A stretch of DNA of 64,000 bases from Cytophaga sp. FL35 (GCF_014349235.1 NZ_JACSOH010000003.1:186001-250000), one strand, 5' to 3'. Shown: positions 44,661 through 56,894, counted from the stretch's first letter. Program-made: numbers and translations. The notes: generated by a model from the sequence alone, not told the origin.

Positions 44661-46574
44661 ATGGTAAAAGTAAAAAAGTGGATTCCCTTTGCGATCATTG
44701 TTCTTATTGTGTTAGCCCTTGGGAACAATTTGAACAAAACTAAGGGTGGTGCCCTATATTTTTCAGGGGAAAACCATTATACAGTTGAACCAGGAAATTT
44801 TGAAAACTGGGACTCTGGCGCATTGGAGGTAGAGTTCTCTTATTACAACAAAAGTCAAAGAACCCTTTTCTCTTCGTCATCAACTACCTCAACGGCACAA
44901 AACTTTTCTTTAAGTGTCGCTAACGGTCATGTTCTATTCTACGATAGGTTAAATTCAATTTTACTGAAAACTACCAAGCAACTTGTTCCCGGCCTTTATT
45001 ATAGCCTTATAGTAAACTACGATAGAGGTAAGATACTATTCTATATTGATGGCAAACTACAACAAACTACCATAACTTATCAAGGTAATTCAAAAAAAAT
45101 AGGTTGGTTTTCCGATGTGCTAAAAAATCAAAAAAAGGCCTATTTCACTCTTGGAGCGTTCAAAAGGCCTAAGCAAACAAAGAATCACTTTACAGGTTAT
45201 CTTAAAAAGTTCAAACTTTATGATAAAACAATAGTACCAAATAAAATTAAAGACTCTAATAAGGCAGTAATAGACTATCACTTTGACTTAACCAATTGTC
45301 CTTTAGACGTATATATAAAATCAATATTTCGAGGAGGCTATATAAATTCAGCAATTGACGACAACCAAAAAATCATGTTTAGCGAAATTACCAAAGAAAC
45401 ACTGCTACTGCATTTGGTTAGCCTAGTAAGTCTTTTGGTATTAGTATTGCTAATAATTTTCATGTATAAAGGGGAACCCCTATTCTTACTACCAAAAAAT
45501 TATATTAAAGGATTTGACGGACTAAGAGGTATTTCCATACTGCTGGTAATAGTTACTCATTTAGGCTGGCTTGAAAGTCTTGATACTTTGGGGCAAGGAG
45601 GAAAAAAAATGCAATTTCTTTTTAGTGGGACAACTGGAGTAAACATCTTTTTTACTCTGAGTGGATTTTTAATTACTAATATATTACTCCGAGAACTCAA
45701 AAAAGGAGGAAAAGTCAATTTCAAGGCCTTTTACACAAAACGCGTTCTAAGACTCTTTCCCCCATTGTTGGTATTTCTATTAATTATTCTCATTTTAATG
45801 CTCTCAAATATTTTGTCTATAAACTATTCGGGGCTTTTATATTCCTTTTTTTATGTATATAATTTTATCCCAAAAAGCCTCTCTTCGGCAGAATTGGGTT
45901 TGACATGGTCCCTTTCCGTGGAAGAACAATTTTATCTTTTTTTTCCTATAACCCTGTTCCTGATACGAAAAAGAAAACACTTACTACTTTTATTGTTTTC
46001 TTTGATAACCATTTGTGGCTTGTTGCAAATTATTCACTTAATTGACCCATTGAAACAGTTGGACTATGTTAACAAATACATAGCCCTATCAGAAGGTTAT
46101 TACACTAATCGTTGGATTCTTCCCGCAATTGCAACAATATTAATGGGGTGTGTTTCCGGTATTTTGGTTAATGAAAACACACTAAACCGGAAAATAAGTC
46201 AAAAGCCTAATTTGATATTCGGTATATCACTCACTCTAATGTTCTGTTTTCTGTACTTACCAGAAAAGTTGATTATGTTGGGATGGATTATTCAATCGGC
46301 AGGGACCTGTTTATTAATTCTGTACATAGTTAACAATCAAAACTCATATATAGTAAGAAAACTAGAATTTCAACCCCTTTCGGCAATGGGTAAGATTTCA
46401 TATGGTCTTTACATTTATCAAGGCTTATTTTTAACTACCGGACCCAAACCTGATGGTCCCTTATTTCAAAAGTACCCTCTAAACATTCTTTTGGTATTTA
46501 TTTTTGCCATTCTATCTTATCGATATTTAGAAAAGCCCTTTCTGAAATTGAAAGGAAAGTTGGTCAAACGCTAA
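44661..46574 (+). CDS. LamG/concanavalin-like domain fused to an acyltransferase-3 membrane protein
   Basis: 637 residues. One N-terminal anchor (about 6-22) is followed by a LamG/concanavalin-like beta domain (about 30-215: ALEVEFSYYNKSQ, LVPGLYYSLIVNYDRGKILF, FTLGAFKRPKQTKNHFTGYL), a linker helix at about 255-275, then acyltransferase family 3 with ten helices (FDGLRGISILLVIVTHLGWL, FSGTTGVNIFFTLSGFLI, GLTWSLSVEEQFYLFFP). Acyltransferase-3 proteins O-acetylate surface sugars; the extra domain may bind the acceptor glycan. I use ATG 44661, not the adjacent TTG. It is the only plus-strand gene in the glycan locus. Confidence 0.85.
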   Translation: MVKVKKWIPFAIIVLIVLALGNNLNKTKGGALYFSGENHYTVEPGNFENWDSGALEVEFSYYNKSQRTLFSSSSTTSTAQNFSLSVANGHVLFYDRLNSILLKTTKQLVPGLYYSLIVNYDRGKILFYIDGKLQQTTITYQGNSKKIGWFSDVLKNQKKAYFTLGAFKRPKQTKNHFTGYLKKFKLYDKTIVPNKIKDSNKAVIDYHFDLTNCPLDVYIKSIFRGGYINSAIDDNQKIMFSEITKETLLLHLVSLVSLLVLVLLIIFMYKGEPLFLLPKNYIKGFDGLRGISILLVIVTHLGWLESLDTLGQGGKKMQFLFSGTTGVNIFFTLSGFLITNILLRELKKGGKVNFKAFYTKRVLRLFPPLLVFLLIILILMLSNILSINYSGLLYSFFYVYNFIPKSLSSAELGLTWSLSVEEQFYLFFPITLFLIRKRKHLLLLLFSLITICGLLQIIHLIDPLKQLDYVNKYIALSEGYYTNRWILPAIATILMGCVSGILVNENTLNRKISQKPNLIFGISLTLMFCFLYLPEKLIMLGWIIQSAGTCLLILYIVNNQNSYIVRKLEFQPLSAMGKISYGLYIYQGLFLTTGPKPDGPLFQKYPLNILLVFIFAILSYRYLEKPFLKLKGKLVKR

Positions 46575-46642
46575 GGAAATAAACAACGCAGGTTATATAT
46601 TAAAAATATTGAATAGGCTTTCATTGTAATTTCCTTGAAAGT

Positions 46643-48674
<2,032 letters not shown>

Positions 48675-48675
<1 letters not shown>

Positions 48676-49256
48676 TATTTTATTCGTATTACCTTATTAT
48701 CTACCAATTGGTATTCTTGCTTACTTTCAGGGCAAATAGCCTCACCTTCTTCGTCAAATTGAAGACGATGTCCATATTCACCGACCCAACCTATTTGTTT
48801 GGCCGGATTACCGACTAAAAGTGCAAAGGCCGGTACATCTTTGGTTACGACGGCACCTGCTCCTATAAAGGCATATTCCCCAATATCGTTACCACAAACT
48901 ATAGTAGCGTTTGCTCCTATGGAAGCCCCTTTTTTTACGATTGTGGATGCGTATTCCCCTCTTCTGTTAATGGCACTTCGCGGATTGATCACGTTTGTAA
49001 ATACCATCGAAGGACCTAAAAAAACATCATCTTCACAGGTAACACCGGTGTAAATAGAAACATTGTTCTGAACCTTAACGTTAGAACCCAATTTAACGTT
49101 TGGAGAAACTACTACATTTTGACCGATATTACACTTTTCACCCAATTCGCAATTGGGCATTATATGGGAAAAATGCCAAATTTTTGTTCCTTTTCCAATG
49201 GTACAGCCATCATCGACAACTGCTGTTTCGTGTACGAAGTAATCTTGCTCTGACAT
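48675..49256 (-). CDS. Left-handed beta-helix N-acetyltransferase, WbpD/WlbB-like
   Basis: 193 residues. Hexapeptide repeats run through most of the chain ([20 protein letters not shown], then [20 protein letters not shown]), with the active-site type loop [20 protein letters not shown] and AYAFIGA-like end ([20 protein letters not shown]). It acetylates the 3-amino group to finish the diacetamido uronic acid. I use ATG 49256 rather than the TTG just before it. Confidence 0.92.
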
Positions 49257-49265
49257 CAATAGTAT

Positions 49266-50048
49266 TTAACGTTCTGATTCTAAAACACTGTAAACTGGCC
49301 TACGAGCAAAAGTACGATAATTCTTTACTTTTTGAATCTCGGTCTTTTCGAACAGAGAATTCTTCTTTAATATTTCAATCGCAAAAGAATACCAAGTGTG
49401 TTCCACACCGTCTGTAAAATGTTTGAGTCCATAATGGGTATTGCCAGATGTTATCAGGCTCAAGATGTACTTCGCCAAATTTTCGGCATGGGTCGGGCAG
49501 CCGGTTTGCGCATTGGTTATAGATAAAGGCTCTCCATTTTGGGCTTTTGCCAATATAGTTTTATAAAAATTCTTTCCAAATTCTGAGTATAGCCAGGAAG
49601 TACGGACTATAAAAAGCCTTTTCATTAGAGCGCTTACGTTGACCTCTCCTTCTAACTTCGAAGCTCCGTAAACGTTGATTGGATTGGTTTTATCTAAAAT
49701 CGTATACGGTTCTCCTTTCTCCCCATCAAACACATAATCTGTTGAAATATGGATTAAGATAGTGCCATTAGCCTCACATTCCCGGGCGATATTCGCTGCA
49801 CCATGAGAATTTACAAGAAAAGCCTTTTGAGGCTCTTTTTCTGCCATTTCCACGTTCGTGTAGGCCGCACAATTGATACAATAATCAAATTTGTTATTAG
49901 CGAAAACTTCAGCAACGGCATTTTCATTAGAAATATCCAGATCAATCGAATTTTTAAAATGAAACCCAATATCGGGATAATCACCTTGGAGCTTTTGAAT
50001 ACTCCTGCCTAATTGCCCGCTAGCCCCTGTCACCAATACCGATAGCAT
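49266..50048 (-). CDS. rfbD: dTDP-4-dehydrorhamnose reductase
   Basis: 260 residues, slightly short (usual 280-300), SDR fold: VLVTGASGQLGRSI nucleotide loop, STDYVFDGEKGEPY with catalytic Thr/Tyr region and NVYGASKLEGE (YxxxK). Last step of dTDP-L-rhamnose synthesis using NAD(P)H. The ATG (50048) lies 29 bp inside the rfbC 3' end in another frame, indicating coupled translation. Confidence 0.93.
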   Translation of the reverse strand: MLSVLVTGASGQLGRSIQKLQGDYPDIGFHFKNSIDLDISNENAVAEVFANNKFDYCINCAAYTNVEMAEKEPQKAFLVNSHGAANIARECEANGTILIHISTDYVFDGEKGEPYTILDKTNPINVYGASKLEGEVNVSALMKRLFIVRTSWLYSEFGKNFYKTILAKAQNGEPLSITNAQTGCPTHAENLAKYILSLITSGNTHYGLKHFTDGVEHTWYSFAIEILKKNSLFEKTEIQKVKNYRTFARRPVYSVLESER

Positions 50049-50589
50049 CAAAATAAGATTTTAAAGTGGGTAATTCTTGATCTTTTGGCGAAACTATGGC
50101 ATCTTTCATATCAATCTGCCAGTCTATTTTTAATTGTTCATCCGCATAAAATATGCCCGCTTCTGATGCGGGGCAATAATAAGCATCGCACTTATAACTG
50201 AAAACAGCCTCCTCGCTAAGAACGACAAAACCATGGGCTATACCTTTTGGTACAAAAATCTGCTTTCTGTTTTCCTCTGAAAGGATAATTTTAAGATGCT
50301 TACCAAAGGTGGGGCTTTCCTTTCTAATATCTACCACTACATCCAAAACCTTTCCTTTAATGGCTTGTACTAGTTTAGCCTGAGCATGATCACCTTCCTG
50401 AAAATGAAGGCCCCTAATGACATTTTTTCTAGATATGGATATATTGTCTTGCACAAAAGAAACATCTAATCCCGTAGCTTTTTTGAATTTCTCGTTATGA
50501 AAAGACTCGAAAAATTGTCCGCGTTCATCTGCAAATACTTTCGAGGTAATGACGAAACAACCTTCTATTTCTGTTTTTTCCATTTCCAT
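50020..50589 (-). CDS. rfbC: dTDP-4-dehydrorhamnose 3,5-epimerase
   Basis: 189 residues, cupin fold. Catalytic His in RGLHFQEGDHAQAKLV, conserved DVVVDIRKESPTFGKH, and GIAHGFVVLSEEAVFSYKCD. Third enzyme of the dTDP-rhamnose path. Lies 7 bp after rfbA and overlaps rfbD. Confidence 0.96.
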   Translation of the reverse strand: MEMEKTEIEGCFVITSKVFADERGQFFESFHNEKFKKATGLDVSFVQDNISISRKNVIRGLHFQEGDHAQAKLVQAIKGKVLDVVVDIRKESPTFGKHLKIILSEENRKQIFVPKGIAHGFVVLSEEAVFSYKCDAYYCPASEAGIFYADEQLKIDWQIDMKDAIVSPKDQELPTLKSYFDAIGIGDRG

Positions 50590-50596
50590 AATTCCC

Positions 50597-51460
50597 CTAT
50601 TCCCTAAGTAGGTTGATCAAATACTCGCCATAACCGCTCTTCATTAAGGGTTCGGCCAGTTCTTTGAGCTGAGTTTCATCTATATAGCCCATTTGAAAGG
50701 CTACCTCTTCTATCGCTCCAATTTTAAGCCCTTGTCTTTCTTCAATTACTTGAACATACTGCGACGCTTGCATAAGAGAGGCAAAGGTACCCGTATCTAA
50801 CCAAGCGGTTCCTCTATCCAAAACGGACACTTGTAACTTCCCATTCAATAAGTAGTGTTTATTGACATCGGTAATTTCTAGCTCACCTCTTTTACTTGGC
50901 TGAATTTGCTTCGCAATATCGACCACCTCATTATCATAAAAATAGATACCCGGTACGGCATAGTTCGATTTTGGGTTGCTCGGTTTTTCTTCAATGCTAA
51001 TGGCCTTTCCATTCTTATCAAACTCTACTACCCCATAGCGCTGCGGATTCTGCACATGGTAGGCGTAAATAATACCACCTTCGGGGTCATTGTTCTGTTG
51101 CAATAAAGGGGCAAGTCCAGAACCATAGAAAATATTATCCCCCAGTATAAGCGCCACTTTATCACTGCCGATAAACTTTTCGCCTAAAATAAACGCTTCA
51201 GCAAGCCCGTTGGGTTGCTCTTGTGCTAGGTATTCAAACACACAGCCATAATTTGTACCATCGCCTAATAAGCCTTTGAACAATTCGATGTCCTTTGGAG
51301 TAGTGATAATTAAAATTTCCCGTATACCAGCAGAAAGAAGGGTCGCCAAAGGATAATAAATCATTGGCTTGTCGTACACAGGCATCAATTGCTTGCTTAC
51401 CGCCATTGTAAGAGGGTATAACCTTGTTCCGGAGCCTCCTGCCAGAATGATTCCTTTCAT
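50597..51460 (-). CDS. rfbA: Glucose-1-phosphate thymidylyltransferase
   Basis: 287 residues with the nucleotidyltransferase signature [11 protein letters not shown] (9-19), [14 protein letters not shown], and [12 protein letters not shown]. Makes dTDP-glucose from dTTP and glucose-1-phosphate, the entry step to dTDP-rhamnose. Normal length; between rfbB and rfbC. Confidence 0.97.
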   Translation of the reverse strand: MKGIILAGGSGTRLYPLTMAVSKQLMPVYDKPMIYYPLATLLSAGIREILIITTPKDIELFKGLLGDGTNYGCVFEYLAQEQPNGLAEAFILGEKFIGSDKVALILGDNIFYGSGLAPLLQQNNDPEGGIIYAYHVQNPQRYGVVEFDKNGKAISIEEKPSNPKSNYAVPGIYFYDNEVVDIAKQIQPSKRGELEITDVNKHYLLNGKLQVSVLDRGTAWLDTGTFASLMQASQYVQVIEERQGLKIGAIEEVAFQMGYIDETQLKELAEPLMKSGYGEYLINLLRE

Positions 51461-51505
51461 AAATTCGCCCTTTGAATTCCTAATTTGGTTTCTTCGAATA
51501 GATTC

Positions 51506-52510
51506 TCAATTCTCTAGATACCAGGTAACCGTTTGTTTTATTCCAGCGTCAAAACTCGCTTCGGGTGTCCAGCCAAGTTCATTCTTCAGCTTTTTTGCAT
51601 CAATGGCATACCTAAAGTCGTGACCCGGTCTATCTCGCACAAAGGTAATGAGTTCTGCATAAGTCCCTTTTTGCCTAGGCTTTATTTGGTCTAAGAGGGT
51701 GCAAATAGTCTGAGAAATCTGAATATTATTCCTTTCATTATCACCGCCAATGACATAGGTTTCACCCCTTTTACCTTGGTAAAAAATCGTATTCAAGGCA
51801 GTACAATGGTCACGAACAAAAAGCCAATCCCTAACATTTTTACCATCGCCGTATATTGGGATGGGTTCTTCCTTAAGCGCTTTGCGGATAATGGTCGGAA
51901 TCAGTTTTTCTTTATGCTGTTTAGGCCCATAATTGTTACTACAATTGCTGATGACCACGTTGAGCCCGTAGGTGTGAAAATAACTTCTTACTAAAAAATC
52001 AGAAGCTGCTTTTGAAGCACTGTATGGACTATTGGGGCGGTACGGACTTTCTTCAGTGAAGTACCCTGTTTCGCCTAAACTACCGTATACCTCATCTGTA
52101 GAAATGTGCAAAAATCTATTTTGTGCCCGGCCATCGTCTTTGTGGGCTGTCAACCAATGTTTTCTCGCAGCTTCTAAAAGAGTAAAGGTTCCATTAACAT
52201 TGGTTTTGATAAAAGCATTCGGATTTGAGATGGAGTTATCTACATGTGATTCGGCCGCAAAATGAATAACACCTTTAAATTGATACTTATTGAAAAGATT
52301 ATCCACCAATTCCTCATTGCAAATATCACCTTCTACAAAAAAATACCGATTATTATTTTCGACTTCTTTTAAATTATCTAAATCACCGGCATACGTAAGT
52401 TTATCAAGGTTTACCACGTGCACATCAGGATTCTCCTTAAGAAAATACGGAATAAAATTGCTTCCTATAAATCCTGCCCCTCCTGTAATAAGATAATATC
52501 TATTGGCCAT
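51506..52510 (-). CDS. rfbB: dTDP-glucose 4,6-dehydratase
   Basis: 334 residues, extended SDR: GGAGFIGSNF (10-19) binds NAD, STDEVYGSLG carries the catalytic Thr-Asp-Glu, and YSASKAASDFLV the YxxxK pair. Second step of dTDP-rhamnose synthesis. It follows the Wzz-like gene by 7 bp and precedes rfbA. Confidence 0.97.
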   Translation of the reverse strand: MANRYYLITGGAGFIGSNFIPYFLKENPDVHVVNLDKLTYAGDLDNLKEVENNNRYFFVEGDICNEELVDNLFNKYQFKGVIHFAAESHVDNSISNPNAFIKTNVNGTFTLLEAARKHWLTAHKDDGRAQNRFLHISTDEVYGSLGETGYFTEESPYRPNSPYSASKAASDFLVRSYFHTYGLNVVISNCSNNYGPKQHKEKLIPTIIRKALKEEPIPIYGDGKNVRDWLFVRDHCTALNTIFYQGKRGETYVIGGDNERNNIQISQTICTLLDQIKPRQKGTYAELITFVRDRPGHDFRYAIDAKKLKNELGWTPEASFDAGIKQTVTWYLEN

Positions 52511-52517
52511 GCACCCT

Positions 52518-53522
52518 TTATTGAAGTTCGGCTGCTTTTTTATTAAGGAACTTAATGAACGAAAGAATAAAGAACAAGCCTACCAATACAAGGGGGATGA
52601 TTACGTAAGTATTATTAAAAAGTGGTTTTCTCACTTTTTGGGTCTTCCCCATATTCAAAACACTTAAAAGATTTTTTTGCTCAGACAATTCCATTCGCTT
52701 CTCTTCGATTTCCTTTACGAACCTATTTTTTAATGTAAGCAAAGAACTAATGTTCAAAGCACTTTCATTTTCTAAAATTACGGTCCCTGGAGCCTTCTCA
52801 AGTTGTTTATTATTCAATGTTTTCGAATAATTGTTTACAAGATTATCAATTTGTCCGATTAACATGGTATTCTGATCGATTCTCAATTGTGCATTTTCTC
52901 TAAAGGCCGTGATGACTTCTTTGAAATAGTTGTTGTTATTGATATAATCCAGTATTTTTTGGGCAACCTCACTGCCTGTGTCAGCGTCAAAGTAAGTGAA
53001 TGTTATTCTGTGTGCCACAATACTTTTTTGGGTAAGCACGCTTCGCATAATGTCTACCGCAAAACTTTCCTCTTTAAAACCCTGAAGCAGTTCTAAATAC
53101 ATTAAATCTTGCTCTGCATCTTCCTTTGCCTCTTCCGGGTCTGTAATTGGTGTAATCTCAATTTTAAACCCTTCAAGATCAGCGACATCTACACCCATCT
53201 GATTAAAAAAGACGGTGTCTTTGGAGTAGATATTTGCCTGGATTTCGTCTATTACATCATAAACATAATCCTTACTTTCAAAATTCGGCCTGACGATGGT
53301 TTCCGTCTTTAGTTTTTTCTCAACAATGGTACTAAGCAAAAACCCAGCAAGAACGCCCACGACTACCAAACCAATCAATATCAGCATGTTTTTCTTAAGA
53401 TAAAGAAAAGCATATAAAAAAACGTTGCCCACTTTTTTAAAACCATTACCGATTAGCTTTAGCAATTGCCCTAAATCGATTTCATCTGATGATGTGTTCT
53501 TAACAGGTTGGTTCTCCGCCAT
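52518..53522 (-). CDS. Wzz-like chain-length determinant family protein
   Basis: 334 residues, two membrane helices: one at about 45-68 (MLILIGLVVVGVLAGFLLST) and one at about 305-322 (YVIIPLVLVGLFFILSFI), with a charged, partly coiled-coil periplasmic part between them. This is the Wzz/polysaccharide co-polymerase topology, which sets glycan chain length. It lacks a C-terminal tyrosine kinase domain. It heads the rfb gene set, 4 bp after the upstream uncharacterised gene. Confidence 0.78.
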   Translation of the reverse strand: MAENQPVKNTSSDEIDLGQLLKLIGNGFKKVGNVFLYAFLYLKKNMLILIGLVVVGVLAGFLLSTIVEKKLKTETIVRPNFESKDYVYDVIDEIQANIYSKDTVFFNQMGVDVADLEGFKIEITPITDPEEAKEDAEQDLMYLELLQGFKEESFAVDIMRSVLTQKSIVAHRITFTYFDADTGSEVAQKILDYINNNNYFKEVITAFRENAQLRIDQNTMLIGQIDNLVNNYSKTLNNKQLEKAPGTVILENESALNISSLLTLKNRFVKEIEEKRMELSEQKNLLSVLNMGKTQKVRKPLFNNTYVIIPLVLVGLFFILSFIKFLNKKAAELQ

Positions 53523-53526
53523 TTGT

Positions 53527-55212
53527 TTATGAATTAAATATTTGCCCTAAAATCTTGTCTGTAATTAAGTAGGTAGGTTTTACCCCTGTAGTTCCCAGTC
53601 CACCGGAAGCCAAAGTACTTCCCGTCACCAAGGGATTGTCAGAAGCATAATAAGCATATCTTACCTTCACATCTTCGCTTATGCTTTTTCTTATTTTGGA
53701 GGCGGATTGAATCGCTTTTTGATAATGTACTCCCTCCATTTCCAGACCGATTACATTCCAAGTGGAATCATGGAAAAATGATAAAATATCCTTGTTCTGA
53801 AGCGAAGTTCCCAATACGGTAACCATGGTTCCCTCAAAAACTTTGAGTCCGTGACCCTTAAAATCCTCTGCACAAAGCTCATTTTTAAATGGATAATTGT
53901 CCGCCGTTCCTTCAAACATATGGGCAGAAGGAATCATTAAGTCTCCTTTTCCGCCATCTAAAATTCCTGCTTTTCCCATTATTGAAATGGAGACTATGTT
54001 CATGAAAACAGCATCTTTCCCATCAATCGTATACGGTTTTAAAAGTTCATCGATGGTTTCAAAAGCCTGCTCTCCAAAAGCATAATCCATGACAAAAATT
54101 ACGGGCTTTTCGCTTTCAGGAATGCTGGTATCCAGTTCATAACAACAGGCATCATTCGTCATTTTTGCAGTATCGAAAATTTGAACATCAATACTGGTTC
54201 CAGAATAGTCGTCAATTGCGATCATACCATTCTTTTGCGCTAGGGAACTGACCTTTTTCCTAAGCGAACCGTTGGATGCAGAGCTTAAAGCCTCGTAAAT
54301 CTCAAGACTTTCCTTTTTTGGAAATTCCTTCCCAAGAGCCTTTTTTGCAAAAAGAGAATTCATAACACTGTGCATATTGGCACTTATGATATGAATAGGT
54401 CTTGAGAGGATATTGTTTTTATACAACGTTTCTTTGATGGTATTGGCCCACCTTTCTCCGTGAATATGGTGCCCCAATCGCTCGCGCAGTAAGAGGCTAA
54501 ATGTAATTGCTCTCTTTTCTCCGGTGATTTCCTCTTCAATGGCCAATTTCCCCAACCAATAGACAATTTCCAAAAAGCGCTCCGGCTTTTCATCGGTGGA
54601 AAAATGGTTATGTACGGCCATCACCTCCACAAAAGACCTTCCCAAGATATTTGCCGTATGTATAAGGGCTACCTCCCTCTCCGCTTGGGTAAGTTCATTT
54701 TTGTTAACGGCCTCCTCCAACTTGGTCCAATCCCTAATAGTTTTATGGGTGTCCTCGATTAAAACCTTTTTACTGATTTTTTCGGATTCTATGAACAAAA
54801 AAGTAAGGTGGGTTAGAATATCATAAATATCTGAACGCCCCCGGGTAATTTCAATGTTCATCTGCTCATCATCTATACGATAGCAATTACGCCTTCTTTT
54901 TGGGGGTACAATGGGCTCAAAATGCGAATGGCCATATCCCTCATCCGAAGTTAAATTGATGAACCTACATTGTTCAATTCCTTCTGGAAGTCTTTCGAGA
55001 ACATAGGTTAGACCACTAAGTTCTGCCTTGTCTTCTGCAACTGAACCATAAATCTCTGGGCGCAATTGAAGAAGTGCATCCTTTAAAGATTCACCGGAAA
55101 CCCCATTTGGTTTGTAAAAACCACGGTTAAACAAATGGCGCATGGTAATATACAAACGCTCAATGGCGTTGGTAGATTCTTGAGCTCTGGTGGTTGTATT
55201 GTTATTGCCCAT
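53527..55212 (-). CDS. Uncharacterised 561-residue protein with a phosphorylase-like C-terminus
   Basis: Cytoplasmic, no signal or membrane helix. The first half is helical and unfamiliar. The C-terminal third contains GIAGILDGGKGDLMIPSAHM-type text (AGILDGGKGDLMIPSAHMFE), VTVLGTSLQNKD and VIGLEMEGVHYQKAI, which resemble motifs of nucleoside phosphorylases/MTA nucleosidases (MEME-type Glu), followed by YYASDNPLVTGSTLASGGLG. It may be the flavobacterial family I know as DUF6909, with low certainty. I use ATG 55212; a GTG 15 bp upstream is possible. The Wzz-like gene follows after 4 bp. Confidence 0.65.
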   Translation of the reverse strand: MGNNNTTTRAQESTNAIERLYITMRHLFNRGFYKPNGVSGESLKDALLQLRPEIYGSVAEDKAELSGLTYVLERLPEGIEQCRFINLTSDEGYGHSHFEPIVPPKRRRNCYRIDDEQMNIEITRGRSDIYDILTHLTFLFIESEKISKKVLIEDTHKTIRDWTKLEEAVNKNELTQAEREVALIHTANILGRSFVEVMAVHNHFSTDEKPERFLEIVYWLGKLAIEEEITGEKRAITFSLLLRERLGHHIHGERWANTIKETLYKNNILSRPIHIISANMHSVMNSLFAKKALGKEFPKKESLEIYEALSSASNGSLRKKVSSLAQKNGMIAIDDYSGTSIDVQIFDTAKMTNDACCYELDTSIPESEKPVIFVMDYAFGEQAFETIDELLKPYTIDGKDAVFMNIVSISIMGKAGILDGGKGDLMIPSAHMFEGTADNYPFKNELCAEDFKGHGLKVFEGTMVTVLGTSLQNKDILSFFHDSTWNVIGLEMEGVHYQKAIQSASKIRKSISEDVKVRYAYYASDNPLVTGSTLASGGLGTTGVKPTYLITDKILGQIFNS

Positions 55213-55349
55213 AAAAGAATTTCGCACAAAATTACAATTATTGGTTTACATACGTGCGGTTGTCATAAAGCTTTCAAATTATTCGTTCGCCCGAAATAAA
55301 GAAGCTGATTTCCATAACGAAAAATAAATATAAATATTCTATATGGTAT

Positions 55350-56846
55350 TTATTCTTTGAATTCCGTAAGCTTGTCGGCAACACTACGATCATTGGACAA
55401 TCTTTGCACTTTGTTCTGCCCCCCTAGTTTTCCCTTTGATTTCATGAACTCATTGAAGCCGCCAACTTTAATGGCGGTCACCTTTAACAATTGCAAAATA
55501 TGACCTTCCATCAAATCATAATAATAGCTGTTCTGTTTTTGAAGGGACGCATCTAAAGTTGAAACAAACTTCTCCATATCCGACGGTTTTTTTTCAAATT
55601 CAACCAGCCATTCGTGATAAGGAAGCTCGCCTCCTTCAGGAGTGATTTGTGGCGCCACCGTAAATTCATTTATTTGTGCATCGGTAGCTGAAATCGCTTG
55701 ATTCATGGCCTCCTCTACTTCTTTTGCGATAACATGTTCGCCAAAGGCGGAAATAAAATGCTTGATACGCCCAGAAACAATAATTCTAAAGGGATTCAAT
55801 GAAATAAACTGAACGGTATCTCCTAGATTGTATGCCCAAAGTCCGGCATCGGTAGAGATAATCATCACGTAATTGACACCAATCTCAACATCTTTTAGCG
55901 TCATCCTTCTCGCACCCTCATCAAAAAATTCATCTGCCTTTACAAACTCGTAAAAAATTCCGGAATTTAATAACAACAGCATGCCCTTTCCCTTTTGGGA
56001 ATCTTGATAGGCAAAAAAGCCCTCACTAGCCGGAAACAGCTCTATACTATCTACTTTTCTTCCAATAAGCGATTCAAACTTTGACCGATAAGGCTCGTAA
56101 TTGACACCGCCGTAAATGAAAAGTTGGAAGTTTTTAAATAGCTCCCCTACCTTTTTACCTGATGCATCCTGCAACTTTTCAAAATACATTTGCACCCAGG
56201 ACGGTATGCCTGCAATAACGGTCATATCTTCCTTTATGGTTTCTCGCACTATAGTATCTACCTTAGTTTCCCAATCTTCAATACAATTGGTCTCCCAACT
56301 GGGCAACCTGTTCTTTTGAAGGTAATTGGGAACGTAATGTGCAGAAATACCGGATAGCCTTCCTAATTTAATTCCGTTTTTTTCTTGCAATTCCGGACTC
56401 CCTTGAAGAAAAATCATTTTTCCATCAACAAAATCGGCATTGCCGGTTTCATTGATATAAGTGAGAATAGCATTCCTACTGGCCTCAACCTGGTTTTTTA
56501 TAGAAGACTTATTAAGAGGGATGTACTTGGCACCAGAAGTAGTTCCAGATGTTTTGGCAAAATAAATAGGCTTGCCCGGCCATAGAATATCATTCTCCCC
56601 CGCAACCACTTTCTCAACGTAGGGCCTCAACTCTTCATAATCCCTTATGGGAACCTTGGCAACAAAATCCTCATGGGTCTTGATTTCAAAAAAATCGTGA
56701 TCCTGACCAAATTTGGTAGAGGATGCCGTTTGAATCAGCTGTTTAAAAACGGCGTTTTGTGTCTCAATTGGCCGAGATTTCCATCGCTCGGTTTTAGCAA
56801 CCACATACTTCGCAAACAATTTGGCAGCAAATGATTTTAAAGACAT
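55350..56846 (-). CDS. GH3-family (auxin-responsive promoter-like) acyl-adenylating protein
   Basis: 498 residues. The adenylation core has PIYFAKTSGTTSGAKYIPLN (ATP/P-loop-like motif), ELFPASEGFFAYQD and ISTDAGLWAYNLGDTVQFIS. Plant GH3 enzymes join amino acids to hormones; bacterial ones, common in Bacteroidota, have no assigned substrate. Transcribed singly between the phosphorylase-like gene and the M23 gene. Confidence 0.9.
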   Translation of the reverse strand: MSLKSFAAKLFAKYVVAKTERWKSRPIETQNAVFKQLIQTASSTKFGQDHDFFEIKTHEDFVAKVPIRDYEELRPYVEKVVAGENDILWPGKPIYFAKTSGTTSGAKYIPLNKSSIKNQVEASRNAILTYINETGNADFVDGKMIFLQGSPELQEKNGIKLGRLSGISAHYVPNYLQKNRLPSWETNCIEDWETKVDTIVRETIKEDMTVIAGIPSWVQMYFEKLQDASGKKVGELFKNFQLFIYGGVNYEPYRSKFESLIGRKVDSIELFPASEGFFAYQDSQKGKGMLLLLNSGIFYEFVKADEFFDEGARRMTLKDVEIGVNYVMIISTDAGLWAYNLGDTVQFISLNPFRIIVSGRIKHFISAFGEHVIAKEVEEAMNQAISATDAQINEFTVAPQITPEGGELPYHEWLVEFEKKPSDMEKFVSTLDASLQKQNSYYYDLMEGHILQLLKVTAIKVGGFNEFMKSKGKLGGQNKVQRLSNDRSVADKLTEFKE

Positions 56847-56894
56847 TCTAATCTGGATTTTGATTGAGGATTAAAATATATCGAATGGTATAAA

